Shown: positions 35,442-43,676, counted from the stretch's first letter. The stretch: DNA of 64,000 nucleotides from Streptomyces brevispora (GCF_007829885.1 NZ_VIWW01000001.1:992001-1056000), one strand, 5' to 3'. Program-made: numbers and translations. Notes: generated from the letters alone by a model not told the origin.

Positions 35442-35498
35442 ATGTTCGCGCACTCGACCCGTAATTGGTGGTGGACCGCTCATCCGGCGGCCCACTGA
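35442..35498 (+). CDS. trpL: trp operon leader peptide
   Basis: 18-residue peptide MFAHSTRNWWWTAHPAAH with three consecutive Trp codons (TGG TGG TGG). This is the hallmark of a transcription-attenuation leader. It stops at 35496-35498 within the region that can pair with the terminator's 5' arm. A closely similar leader is known upstream of trpE in Streptomyces, from memory. Ribosome stalling at the Trp codons under tryptophan shortage should favour the antiterminator. Confidence 0.93.
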   Translation: MFAHSTRNWWWTAHPAAH

Positions 35499-35546
35499 CT
35501 GCGCGTACACAGAAAGACGCAGAGGCCGCCCGAGGGGCGGCCTTTT
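35484..35546 (+). promoter_or_regulatory. trp attenuator (antiterminator / terminator pair)
   Basis: The terminator is AGGCCGCCC-GAG-GGGCGGCCT (35523-35543) followed by TTT. CTGCG (35499-35503) can pair with CGCAG (35518-35522), abutting the terminator stem. GGCGGCC at the end of trpL (about 35487-35493) can pair with GGCCGCC (35524-35530), giving an exclusive antiterminator. This is the expected switch for tryptophan attenuation. Confidence 0.85.
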
Positions 35547-35600
35547 CCGTGTTCACGGGCCGTTCCTCCCAGCTGATTCCAGTGGAAGGAACACCCCGCC

Positions 35601-37493
35601 ATGACACCGAGCCCGGCACCCCGCACGATCGTCCGGAGACTTCTCGGCGACGACTGCCCGCCCTTCGCCCTGCTGCGCAGGCGTACCCCCGGCCATGACC
35701 ACGACACCGTCGAGGTGCTGATCGGTGAGGTGCGGGAGGTGGACCGGCTGGCGGACATCCCGGTCGGTGAGCGGCCCTCGCTCGCCCTGGTGCCGTTCCG
35801 GCAGATCGCCGAGCGCGGCTTCGACGTACGGGACGACGGGACGCCGCTGGCCGTGCTGGTCGCGGACGAGACGTACGCGCTGCCGCTCGACGAGGTGCTG
35901 GAGCTGCTCCCCGCCCATGACGTACGGGTCGAGGACGGCGCGTTCGATGTGGCCGACGAGGAGTACTCGGGGACCGTCCGGCGGGTCATCGAGGACGAGA
36001 TCGGCCGGGGCGAGGGCGCGAACTTCGTCATCCGGCGGACCTTCCGGGGCGAGATCCCGGGGTTCGGGAGGGCGGACGCGCTGGCACTGTTCCGGCGGCT
36101 GCTGGCCGGTGAGCGGGGCGCGTACTGGACGTTCGTCGTGCACACGGGGAACAGGACGCTGGTCGGTGCCAGCCCGGAGGTGCATGTGCGGATGTCCGGC
36201 GGGACGGTCGTGATGAATCCGATCAGCGGCACCTACCGCTATCCCGCCGAAGGGCCGTCCGTCGAGAGCCTGCTGGCCTTCCTCGGCGACCGCAAGGAGA
36301 CCGAGGAGCTCTCCATGGTGGTCGACGAGGAGCTCAAGATGATGTGCACCGTCGGCGACATGGGCGGGGTGGTGATCGGTCCCCGGCTCAAGGAGATGGC
36401 CCATCTCGCGCACACGGAGTACGAGTTGCGCGGGCGCTCCTCGCTGGATGTGCGCGAGGTGCTGAAGGAGACCATGTTCGCGGCGACGGTCACCGGCTCC
36501 CCCGTGCAGAACGCCTGCCGGGTCATCGAGCGGTACGAGCCCGGCGGGCGCGGCTACTACGCCGGCGCGCTGGCCCTGCTGCGGCAGGACGCCGACGGGG
36601 CGCAGACGCTGGACTCGCCGATCCTGATCCGGACCGCCGACATCTCCGCGCACGGACAGCTGCGGGTGCCGGTCGGCGCGACGCTGGTGCGCCACTCCGA
36701 CCCGGAGAGCGAGGTCGCCGAGACCCACGCGAAGGCCGCCGGTGTGCTGACCGCGCTGGGCGTGCTGCCGGGGCGGACCAGGACCGAGGGGGCACGGCCG
36801 CGGCTGGCCGAGGACCCGCGGGTGCGGGCGGCGCTGGACGCCCGGCGGGACGGGCTCGCACCGTTCTGGCTGCGGATGCAGGAGCGCACCGAAGAACTGT
36901 CCGGCCATGCGCTGGTGATCGACGGCGAGGACACCTTCACCGCGATGCTGGGGCACCTGCTGCGCGCCTCGGGTCTCGATGTGTCGGTGCGCCGCTACGA
37001 CGAGCCGGGGCTGCGCGAGGCCGTACGGGCGCACGAGGGGCCCGTCGTGCTGGGACCCGGACCCGGGAATCCGGGTGATCCGGACGACCCGAAGATGCGG
37101 CTGCTGCGCGCGCTGGCCGCGGAGCTGGTCCGGGATCACCGCCACGGGCTGCTGGGGGTGTGCCTGGGCCATGAGCTGATCGCGGCGGAGCTGGGGCTGG
37201 AGATCGTCCGCAAGCGCGTCCCGTACCAGGGTGCGCAGACCCGGATCGATCTGTTCGGGCGCCCGGAGACCGTCGGCTTCTACAACAGTTTCACCGCGCG
37301 CTGCGACGACGCCGTGGTCACCGAACTGGCGGCGCACGGCATCGAGGCGAGCGTGGACGGGGCGACCGGTGAACTGCACGCGCTGCGCGGGAACGGCTTC
37401 GCCTCGGTGCAGTTCCACCCGGAGTCCGTGCTGACGCTGCGCGGCTCGGCGATCGTGCGCGAACTGCTCGCGGGGCTGCCCGTGCGCGGCTGA
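35601..37493 (+). CDS. trpE: Fused anthranilate synthase (TrpE-TrpG)
   Basis: 630 aa combining both subunits. The N-terminal TrpE/chorismate-binding part spans residues ~1-420. It shows PEVHVRMSGGTVVMNPISGT, DRKETEELSMVVDEELKMM, ATVTGSPVQNACRVIERYEP and GRGYYAGALALL. The C-terminal glutamine amidotransferase spans ~430-630, with VVLGPGPGNPGDPDDPKM, LLGVCLGHELIAAELG (catalytic Cys) and FASVQFHPESVLT (His, Glu). It makes anthranilate from chorismate and glutamine. The start at 35601 follows AGTGGAAGGA. Expression should be set by the Trp leader and attenuator upstream. trpD lies elsewhere in this window (62599), so the trp genes are dispersed. The fused form also occurs in phenazine-type (PhzE) enzymes, but the Trp leader argues for tryptophan synthesis. 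Confidence 0.95.
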   Translation: MTPSPAPRTIVRRLLGDDCPPFALLRRRTPGHDHDTVEVLIGEVREVDRLADIPVGERPSLALVPFRQIAERGFDVRDDGTPLAVLVADETYALPLDEVLELLPAHDVRVEDGAFDVADEEYSGTVRRVIEDEIGRGEGANFVIRRTFRGEIPGFGRADALALFRRLLAGERGAYWTFVVHTGNRTLVGASPEVHVRMSGGTVVMNPISGTYRYPAEGPSVESLLAFLGDRKETEELSMVVDEELKMMCTVGDMGGVVIGPRLKEMAHLAHTEYELRGRSSLDVREVLKETMFAATVTGSPVQNACRVIERYEPGGRGYYAGALALLRQDADGAQTLDSPILIRTADISAHGQLRVPVGATLVRHSDPESEVAETHAKAAGVLTALGVLPGRTRTEGARPRLAEDPRVRAALDARRDGLAPFWLRMQERTEELSGHALVIDGEDTFTAMLGHLLRASGLDVSVRRYDEPGLREAVRAHEGPVVLGPGPGNPGDPDDPKMRLLRALAAELVRDHRHGLLGVCLGHELIAAELGLEIVRKRVPYQGAQTRIDLFGRPETVGFYNSFTARCDDAVVTELAAHGIEASVDGATGELHALRGNGFASVQFHPESVLTLRGSAIVRELLAGLPVRG

Positions 37494-37534
37494 GAGGCTG
37501 CCGCCGAGGCGGCCGCCCGGATGTTGTCGGGGTG

Positions 37535-38539
37535 TCAGGGTCCGGGCGGTGCCGGCACCAGGACGTTGTCGCTGCCGCGGCGGGCCAGGTAGTCGTCGAC
37601 GTTCTGGACGGTGGCCTCGATGATCTGGCCCACCGCGTCCTCGGTGTAGTACGCCTGGTGCGAGGTGACGATGACGTTCGGGAAGGTCACCAGCCGGGCC
37701 AGGGTGTCGTCGTCGATGCCCTCCAGGGACTTGTCGAGGAAGAAGAGCCCGGCCTCGGCCTCGTACACGTCGAGCCCGACGCCGAGGAACCGGCCGGCCC
37801 GCAACTCCCCTACCAGGGCGGTGGTGTCGACGAGTCCACCGCGGCTGGAGTTGATCAGGATCGCGTCGTCCTTCATCCGCACCAGGGCGTCCTTGCCGAT
37901 GACGTGGTGGGTCGAGGGCAGCAGCGGAACGTGCAGGCTGATCAGGTCGGACTCGGCGAACAGCTGCTCCTTGTCGACGTACCGCATGCCGAGCTCGACG
38001 CAGGCCGGGTTCTCGACGACGTCCCAGCCCAGCAGATTCATGCCGAAGCCATGGGCGATCCGGGTGAAGGCCTCGCCGATCTTGCCGGTGCCGACGACAC
38101 CCACCGTGCGGCCGTGCATGTCCCGGCCGAGGAGCCCGTCGAGGCGGAAGTCGAAGTCGCGGGTGCGGCTCGCGGCCCGGATGACGCGGCGGTTGACCGC
38201 CATGGCGAGGGTCCAGGCGAATTCGGCGACCGAGTAGGGCGAGTAGTAGGAGACCCGGGCGACGCGCATGGCGAGGCGCTCGGCGACGTCCAGGTCGATG
38301 TTGTTGAAGCCGGTGGAGCGCTGGGCGATCATCTGCGTGCCACCGGCCGCGAGGGTCTGCAGGACGCTGCTGCCCAGGTCGGCGTTGACGCTGGTGGAGA
38401 TGATCTCGTAGCCGGCCGCGATGGGGGCGGTGTCCCGGTTCAGGAAGACGTCCAGGCAACGGACCTCGTGCTTCCCGGCGAAGGCTTTCTCGATCAGCGG
38501 CTTCTCGTCGGACTGCACACCGAAGGCCAGGATTTCCAC
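37535..38539 (-). CDS. D-2-hydroxyacid dehydrogenase (D-lactate dehydrogenase type)
   Basis: 334 aa, NAD-dependent. Opening MEILAFGVQSDEKPLIEKAF resembles LdhA-type D-lactate dehydrogenases. STGFNNIDLDVAERLAMRVA carries the substrate region, and MHGRTVGVVGTGKIGEAFTR is the NAD-binding motif. ILINSSRGGLVDTTALVGEL holds the catalytic Arg; NVIVTSHQAYYTEDAV carries the catalytic His (TSHQAYYT, LDH-specific). The expected reaction is pyruvate to D-lactate. The ATG at 38539 is preceded, 32 nt upstream, by a 36-bp near-perfect palindrome that could form a leader hairpin or an operator. Converges with trpE. Confidence 0.9.
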   Translation of the reverse strand: MEILAFGVQSDEKPLIEKAFAGKHEVRCLDVFLNRDTAPIAAGYEIISTSVNADLGSSVLQTLAAGGTQMIAQRSTGFNNIDLDVAERLAMRVARVSYYSPYSVAEFAWTLAMAVNRRVIRAASRTRDFDFRLDGLLGRDMHGRTVGVVGTGKIGEAFTRIAHGFGMNLLGWDVVENPACVELGMRYVDKEQLFAESDLISLHVPLLPSTHHVIGKDALVRMKDDAILINSSRGGLVDTTALVGELRAGRFLGVGLDVYEAEAGLFFLDKSLEGIDDDTLARLVTFPNVIVTSHQAYYTEDAVGQIIEATVQNVDDYLARRGSDNVLVPAPPGP

Positions 38540-38570
38540 GACGTCTCCCGTGACTGATGGGGGCGAGGCG

Positions 38571-38606
38571 CCGGGTCCGTACGCACCGGGGTGCGTACGG
38601 ACCCGG
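38571..38606. repeat. 36-bp palindrome in front of the hydroxyacid dehydrogenase gene
   Basis: 17-bp arms 38571-38587 and 38590-38606 are perfectly complementary around a GG centre. It lies between a possible minus-strand -10 (TATATT, 38624-38629) and the dehydrogenase start. It could be a terminator-like leader hairpin, a protein operator, or a terminator for pfkA if transcription reads in from that gene. Confidence 0.7.
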
Positions 38607-38715
38607 CCGGTCCGGTCATCGCGAATATAAGGCAGGCCCGCCCGGTATGCGTGACCGGCGGCCCTCAGCCCCTTCGGCCCTCACCTCTCAGCCCTCGGCC
38701 CTCAGCTCTCAGCTC

Positions 38716-39744
38716 TCAGCCGAAGAAGACCCCCACCTCCGCGTAGAGCGCCGGGTCGACCGTCTTGAGCCGGGCGGTCGCCTCCGCGATCGGCACCCGC
38801 ACGATGTCCGTGCCGTTCAGGGCGACCATCTTCCCGAAGTCGCCGTCGTGCACGGCGTCAATGGCGTGCAGGCCGAACCGGGTGGCGAGCCAGCGGTCGA
38901 AGGCGCTGGGGGTGCCGCCGCGCTGGACGTGGCCGAGGACGGTGGTCCTGGCCTCCTTTCCGGTACGGCGCTCGATCTCCTTGGCCAGCCATTCGCCGAC
39001 CCCGGAGAGGCGGACATGGCCGTAGGAGTCCTGCGACCCGTCCTTGAGGACCATCTCGCCGTGCGCGGGCATGGCCCCTTCCGCGACCACCACGATCGGG
39101 GCGTGGCTCGCCCGGAACCGGGAGGTCACCCAGGCGCAGACCTGGTCGACGTCGAAGCGCTGCTCCGGGATGAGGATGACGTTGGCGCCGCCGGCCAGTC
39201 CCGAGTGGAGCGCGATCCACCCGGCATGGCGGCCCATCACCTCGACGACGAGGACGCGCATATGGGACTCGGCCGTGGTGTGCAGCCGGTCGATGGCCTC
39301 GGTGGCGATGCCGACGGCCGTGTCGAAACCGAAGGTGTAGTCGGTGGCGGACAGGTCGTTGTCGATGGTCTTCGGCACGCCGACGCAGTGGATGCCGTAC
39401 TCGTCGGACAGGGTCGCCGCCACCCCGAGGGTGTCCTCGCCGCCGATCGTGACGAGTGCGCCGACCTCGTATCTGTCGAGGTTGTCCCGGATCCGGCGGA
39501 CGCCGTGCTCCGCCTTGAGCGGGTTGGTGCGCGACGAGCCGATGATGGTGCCGCCGCGCGGCAGGATGCCGCGCACCGCCGGGATGGAGAGCGGGACCGT
39601 CACACCCTCCAGCGGCCCGCGCCAGCCGTCCCGGAATCCGATGAAGTCGTAGTCGTACTCCTGCACGCCCTTGCGGACGATGGCGCGGATGACCGCGTTG
39701 AGCCCGGGGCAGTCGCCGCCCCCGGTCAGTACTCCGACCCGCAT
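38716..39744 (-). CDS. pfkA: 6-phosphofructokinase
   Basis: 342 aa, phosphofructokinase of the actinobacterial 'PfkA3-like' branch. MRVGVLTGGGDCPGLNAVIR is the nucleotide/PPi site start. TIGGEDTLGVAATL and GVPKTIDNDLSATDYTFGFD include the phosphoryl-donor residues, and MGRHAGWIALHSGLAGGAN the fructose-6-P region. The pair Asp (GGED) plus Lys (PKTIDND) at positions 104/124 (E. coli numbering) is the pair linked to PPi use in A. methanolica PFK. The phosphoryl donor is therefore uncertain. ATG 39744 was chosen from the conserved N-terminus. A CRP-like site lies 48-61 nt upstream. Confidence 0.94.
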   Translation of the reverse strand: MRVGVLTGGGDCPGLNAVIRAIVRKGVQEYDYDFIGFRDGWRGPLEGVTVPLSIPAVRGILPRGGTIIGSSRTNPLKAEHGVRRIRDNLDRYEVGALVTIGGEDTLGVAATLSDEYGIHCVGVPKTIDNDLSATDYTFGFDTAVGIATEAIDRLHTTAESHMRVLVVEVMGRHAGWIALHSGLAGGANVILIPEQRFDVDQVCAWVTSRFRASHAPIVVVAEGAMPAHGEMVLKDGSQDSYGHVRLSGVGEWLAKEIERRTGKEARTTVLGHVQRGGTPSAFDRWLATRFGLHAIDAVHDGDFGKMVALNGTDIVRVPIAEATARLKTVDPALYAEVGVFFG

Positions 39745-39791
39745 GGAAGCATCCCTTCGCCGAAGTGAGCCCACTCGTCACCACGCTAAGC

Positions 39792-39805
39792 GTGATCCAG
39801 GTCAC
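39792..39805. promoter_or_regulatory. CRP-like binding site upstream of pfkA
   Basis: GTGATCCAGGTCAC fits both the general GTGA-N6-TCAC form and the Streptomyces Crp form GTG-N6-GNCAC, as remembered. It sits 48 nt upstream of the pfkA ATG and 51 nt after the macR stop. Confidence 0.5.
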
Positions 39806-39855
39806 TCCGGGATGGGTCGGACGGTCAATTCCCGTACAATGCGCCGGAATTGATC

Positions 39856-40554
39856 TCAGATGTCGTCGAGGCCCCGCTCGATGGCGTAGCGCACGAGCTC
39901 CACCCGGTTGTGCAACTGGAGCTTGCCCAGGGTGTTCTGGACGTGGTTCTGGACGGTGCGGTGCGAGATGACCAGCCGTTCGGCGATCTGCTTGTACGAG
40001 AGCCCCTTGGCGACCAGCCGCAGCACTTCGGTCTCCCGGTCGGTGAGTTCGGGGGCCTTCGGCTTGTCGGAAGCGAGGGGGGCCGGCTCGGAGGCCAGCC
40101 TGCGGTACTCGCCGAGCACCAGCCCGGCGAGGCCGGGGGTGAAGACCGGGTCGCCCGCCGCGGTGCTCCGGACCGCCTCGGTCAGCTCCTGGGTGCTCGC
40201 CGACTTGAGCAGATAGCCGGTGGCGCCGGACTTGACCGCCTCCAGCACATCCGCGTGCTCGCCGCTCGCGGAGAGCACCAGGACCCGCAGCCCGGGGTGC
40301 GAGCCGACGAGCTCCTTGCAGACCTGGACGCCCGGCATCCCGGGCAGATTGAGATCGAGGACGAGGACGTCGGGGCTGACGGCCCCGGCCCGGCGGACCG
40401 CCTGCGGGCCGTCGCCCGCGGTCGCCACCACGTCGAAACCGGACTCGGTGAGGTCGCGGGCGACGGCATCGCGCCACATCGGGTGGTCGTCGACCACCAT
40501 CACCCTGATGGCCTGCCGCTGCTCCGCCGCGCCCCGGTCGTGCTCTGCACTCAT
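39856..40554 (-). CDS. macR: NarL/LuxR-family response regulator (MacR-like)
   Basis: 232 aa. Receiver domain: VMVVDDHPMWRDAVARDL (acidic pocket), VLVLDLNLPGMPG (phospho-accepting Asp near 67), LVLSAS and YLLKSAS (Lys). C-terminal LuxR-type HTH: LTDRETEVLRLVAKGLSYKQ then ISHRTVQNHVQNTLGKLQLH. It overlaps the kinase gene by 4 nt (40551-40554), so the two are coupled. Position next to pfkA and the DUF5931-type kinase matches S. coelicolor MacR (SCO2120), a regulator of development and antibiotics. I saw no obvious MacR-type palindrome at its own promoter. Confidence 0.92.
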   Translation of the reverse strand: MSAEHDRGAAEQRQAIRVMVVDDHPMWRDAVARDLTESGFDVVATAGDGPQAVRRAGAVSPDVLVLDLNLPGMPGVQVCKELVGSHPGLRVLVLSASGEHADVLEAVKSGATGYLLKSASTQELTEAVRSTAAGDPVFTPGLAGLVLGEYRRLASEPAPLASDKPKAPELTDRETEVLRLVAKGLSYKQIAERLVISHRTVQNHVQNTLGKLQLHNRVELVRYAIERGLDDI

Positions 40555-41780
40555 CGGACTGAACCCGCCTTCCCCCGTGAAATCTTCGGAACCTTCAATT
40601 CGACCTCGGTGCCCTGGCCGGGCACCGAGATCAACTCTGCCGTACCGCCCAGTTCGCTCAGCCGTCCGCGTATCGACAGGGCGACGCCGAGACGCCCCTC
40701 GCCCTCGGCCTGGGCGAGCCGTCCAGCCGGGATGCCCGGCCCGTCGTCCCGGACCGTCACGATCACCTCGTGCGGCCAGTCCTCGACCAGGATCCAGGCC
40801 TGGGCGTTCTCCCCCGCGTGCACCCGGACATTGTCCAGGGCGGCGCTGACCGCGGCCGCCAGCTCCACCGCCGCGGCGGGCGCGAGCAGCACCGGGGCGC
40901 CGGGCTCCGCGAAACTGACCCGGGAGCCCGCGTGCGGGGCGAGCAGCGCGCGCAGATCCGTCTCGCCCGGCGCGTCGGGCTCGTCGTCGTCCACCTCCAC
41001 CGTGCGGACCACGGCGCCCTCGGCGGCGTCCTCGGAGAGCCGGGTGGGCGGCACCAGGCCGCTGGAGACCAGGGTGCGCAGGGCGACCTCCTGTTCCCCG
41101 GCCATCCGGCCCAGCTCGGCGGCCTCGCCGCCGATCGCCGTACCGCGGCGCTGCACCATCGCGAGGACCTGGAGCACGCTGTCGTGGATGTCGCGGGCCA
41201 GCCGTTCCCGTTCCCGGGTGGCGGCCTCGATCTCCAGGGCGCGGGCGAGGGTGCGCTCACTGGCGCGGGCCACCTCGACGACGTAACCGATCGCGATGGA
41301 GGCGACCCAGACCAGCAGGACGTTGTGCAGGGTGTCGCGGCTGGGTTCGGCGCGTTCGACGATGTTGGCCACGGCGACGAAGGTGGAGGCGAAGGCCGCC
41401 CAGCGCCAGCCGCCCTTGATCGCGAAGGCCAGCACGGAACCCGCGGTCCAGATCGACGGCAGGGTCGTGCCGTCGACCTGCTGGGCCTGGAAGTCGGCGA
41501 GCGGGGTGACGAGGATGCCGACGAGGGCGAGGGTGAGATCGGCGCCGAGGAAGCGCTTGGTGCAGGCCGCGGCACCGGCGGCGACCTTCGGCAGGGTGGC
41601 GAGCGTCCAGACCGCCATGACCGCCAGGAAGGCGACGGCCACCCATGGCCGGTCGTACTCGTCGCGTCCGAAGACGGCGAGCAGGATCGCGTAAAGCATC
41701 GTCAGTACGCGGTACGCGGCCAGGGCACGCCACAGCGGCTGCTCGACCGACATCCGCACGACCCGCACGCGCTTGGCCAT
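40551..41780 (-). CDS. macS: Sensor histidine kinase (MacS-like)
   Basis: 409 aa. A group of about five membrane helices fills residues ~15-170 (for example WVAVAFLAVMAVWTLATLP). The dimerisation/H-box is RERERLARDIHDSVLQVLAM (HisKA_3; phospho-His in DIHDSV). The HATPase region follows with AALDNVRVHAG (N box) and VRDDGPGIPAGRLA (G1). ATG 41780 was chosen because GGGGGAG lies 7 nt upstream; GTG 41795 is an alternative. It overlaps macR by 4 nt, and plsC ends 37 nt upstream on the same strand, so a plsC-macS-macR transcript is possible. The signal is unknown. Confidence 0.92.
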   Translation of the reverse strand: MAKRVRVVRMSVEQPLWRALAAYRVLTMLYAILLAVFGRDEYDRPWVAVAFLAVMAVWTLATLPKVAAGAAACTKRFLGADLTLALVGILVTPLADFQAQQVDGTTLPSIWTAGSVLAFAIKGGWRWAAFASTFVAVANIVERAEPSRDTLHNVLLVWVASIAIGYVVEVARASERTLARALEIEAATRERERLARDIHDSVLQVLAMVQRRGTAIGGEAAELGRMAGEQEVALRTLVSSGLVPPTRLSEDAAEGAVVRTVEVDDDEPDAPGETDLRALLAPHAGSRVSFAEPGAPVLLAPAAAVELAAAVSAALDNVRVHAGENAQAWILVEDWPHEVIVTVRDDGPGIPAGRLAQAEGEGRLGVALSIRGRLSELGGTAELISVPGQGTEVELKVPKISRGKAGSVR

Positions 41781-41816
41781 CTTCTTCTCCCCCACCCCGG
41801 ACGGACCGCCGCGCGC

Positions 41817-42608
41817 TCAGGCGTCGCCGCGATCCTTGTCCGTGCCCTGTTGCTTCTCCGTGCCCTGTTGCCCGTCCCGGCCGCCGGACGCGGCCCGTTT
41901 GGCGGCCTCCGACTGTCGCTTCGCCTCGTCCGCGAGCTGCCGCTTGGCGGCCGTCGCGTAGATGTCGACGTATTCCTGGCCGGAGAGCTTCATGATCTCG
42001 TACATCACCTCGTCGGTGACCGAGCGCAGGATGAAGCGGTCGCCCTCCATGCCGTGGTACCGGCTGAAGTCGAGCGGTTTGCCGATCCTGATCCCCGGGC
42101 GCATCAGCTTCGGCACCACCTGGCCGGGCGGCTGGATCTTCTCCGTGTCGATCATCGCGACGGGGATGACCGGCGCCCCGGTCGCGAGCGCCACCCGGGC
42201 GAGCCCGCCGGGCTTTCCCCGGTAGAGGCGGCCGTCGGGCGAGCGGGTGCCCTCCGGGTAGATGCCGAACAGGCCGCCGCTCTCGATCACCTCGATGCCG
42301 GCCTTGATCGCCGCCTCTCCGGCGCCCCGGGCGCCGGAGCGGTCCACCGGGAGCTGGCCGACGCCCTTGAAGAAGGCGGCGGTCAGCTTGCCCTTGATGC
42401 CGGGGGCGGTGAAGTACTCGGCCTTGGCGATGAAGGTGACCTTGCGGTCCAGGACGGCGGGCAGGAAGAAGGAGTCGGAGAATGACAGGTGGTTGCTCGC
42501 GAGGATCGCGGGTCCCTGCGCGGGGATGTTCTCCAGGCCCTCCACCGAGGGCCTGAACGCGAGCTTCAGAGACCCGCCGATGGAGAACTTCATAGCGCCG
42601 TAGATCAA
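41817..42608 (-). CDS. plsC: 1-acyl-sn-glycerol-3-phosphate acyltransferase
   Basis: 263-aa membrane-associated enzyme forming phosphatidic acid. Acyltransferase motif I is ASNHLSFSDSFFLPAVL (HxxxxD form NHLSFSD), motif III is LFGIYPEGTRSPDGRLYRGK, and motif IV is ATGAPVIPVAMIDTEK. The C-terminal ~40 residues are a charged Q/K/E/D-rich tail. Start TTG 42608 was chosen because a perfect AGGAGG lies 8 nt upstream. The ATG at 42593 (MKFSIGG) lacks a ribosome-binding site at proper distance. A 31-bp tandem duplication lies just upstream. It may be co-transcribed with macS-macR. Confidence 0.93.
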   Translation of the reverse strand: MIYGAMKFSIGGSLKLAFRPSVEGLENIPAQGPAILASNHLSFSDSFFLPAVLDRKVTFIAKAEYFTAPGIKGKLTAAFFKGVGQLPVDRSGARGAGEAAIKAGIEVIESGGLFGIYPEGTRSPDGRLYRGKPGGLARVALATGAPVIPVAMIDTEKIQPPGQVVPKLMRPGIRIGKPLDFSRYHGMEGDRFILRSVTDEVMYEIMKLSGQEYVDIYATAAKRQLADEAKRQSEAAKRAASGGRDGQQGTEKQQGTDKDRGDA

Positions 42609-42620
42609 CTCAGGTGCCTC

Positions 42621-42682
42621 CTGTGTGCTGTCCGACAGACCTCGGAGTCCGCTGTGTGCTGTCCGGCATGTCTCGGAGTCCG
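42621..42682. repeat. 31-bp direct tandem repeat upstream of plsC
   Basis: Two copies, 42621-42651 and 42652-42682, share 27 of 31 bases (both start CTGTGTGCTGTCCG and end CTCGGAGTCCG). The repeat begins just upstream of the plsC ribosome-binding site (AGGAGG, minus strand, about 42617-42622), within its promoter/leader region. Confidence 0.75.
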
Positions 42683-42896
42683 CCCGGCGGCTCGGAGCCG
42701 GGGCCGTGGCGACTCCGCTCCCCCGGGCAGACCCTAACCCGTACGGCCGCCCGTGCTCCTGCCCGGCGCGGCCCCGGTGCTCCAGGCCCGCGCCCGTGAC
42801 GGCCCTGGTCGGTGTCGGCCCGGTCGCGTACGGTGAAGTAATCCTTCTGCACTCCCCCTTTCGCTCCCCTTCGAGCCTCACGAACAGGAGACCCCG

Positions 42897-43676
42897 GTGC
42901 CGGTCCTTCCTGGAGCCGAGCCGTTCCGCCACGAGGGCGGAGAGGTCGGCGTCCTCCTCTGTCACGGATTCACCGGTTCCCCGCAGTCGTTGCGCCCCTG
43001 GGCCGACTACCTGGCGGAGCGCGGGCTCACGGTCTCGCTGCCGCTGCTGCCCGGTCACGGCACCCGCTGGCAGGACATGCAGGTGACCGGCTGGCAGGAC
43101 TGGTACGCGGAGGTGGACCGGGAACTGCGGTCGCTGCTGGAGCGGTGCTCCCACGTCTTCGTCTTCGGTCTCTCCATGGGCGGCGCCCTCTCGCTGCGGC
43201 TCGCGGCGAAGCACGGCCACGCGGTCCGGGGTCTGGTGCTCGTCAATCCGGCCAACAAGGTGCACGGTCTCGCGGCGCACGCGCTGCCGGTCGCCCGCCA
43301 TCTGGTGCCGACGACGAAGGGCCTGGCCAGCGACATCGCGCTGGAGGGCTCCGACGAGGTCGGCTACGACCGGGTGCCGCTGCACGCGGCGTACTCGGTA
43401 CGGAAGTTCTTCCGGCTGGTGGACGCCGAACTGCCCCAGGTGACCCAGCCGATCCTGCTGCTGCACAGTCCGCAGGACCATGTCGTGCCGCCCGCCGACT
43501 CGGCCCGGATCCTGAGCCGGGTGTCGTCCACGGACGTCGAGGAGATCCTGCTGGAACAGAGCTACCACGTGGCGACGTTGGACCACGATGCGGAGCGGAT
43601 CTTCGACGAGAGCTATTCGTTCATCGGCCGCCTCGCTCCGAGCGTCGGGAAGAAGGGGAGCACGTCCGGTGGCTGA
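42897..43676 (+). CDS. Alpha/beta hydrolase, carboxylesterase / monoacylglycerol lipase type
   Basis: 259 aa, resembling Est30-like carboxylesterases. Oxyanion motif GVLLCHGFTGSPQSLRPWAD, nucleophile elbow VFGLSMGGALS (Ser), acid LLHSPQDHVVPPAD (Asp) and His in LEQSYHVATLDHD, giving a complete catalytic triad. GTG start at 42897 with AGGAG 9 nt upstream. The gene overlaps the next small membrane-protein gene by 8 nt, so they are translationally coupled. Divergent from plsC, suggesting a lipid-related role, though the substrate is unknown. Confidence 0.92.
   Translation: MPVLPGAEPFRHEGGEVGVLLCHGFTGSPQSLRPWADYLAERGLTVSLPLLPGHGTRWQDMQVTGWQDWYAEVDRELRSLLERCSHVFVFGLSMGGALSLRLAAKHGHAVRGLVLVNPANKVHGLAAHALPVARHLVPTTKGLASDIALEGSDEVGYDRVPLHAAYSVRKFFRLVDAELPQVTQPILLLHSPQDHVVPPADSARILSRVSSTDVEEILLEQSYHVATLDHDAERIFDESYSFIGRLAPSVGKKGSTSGG

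Noticed and set aside
32430..35510. 1000-codon minus-strand frame opposite the amidase gene
   Set aside because: Shadow of a strongly coding plus-strand gene with clear domains; no recognisable motifs.
35553..38459. Long minus-strand frame across trpEG and the dehydrogenase
   Set aside because: Antisense to trpEG and out of frame with the dehydrogenase; R/G/P-rich with no domain.
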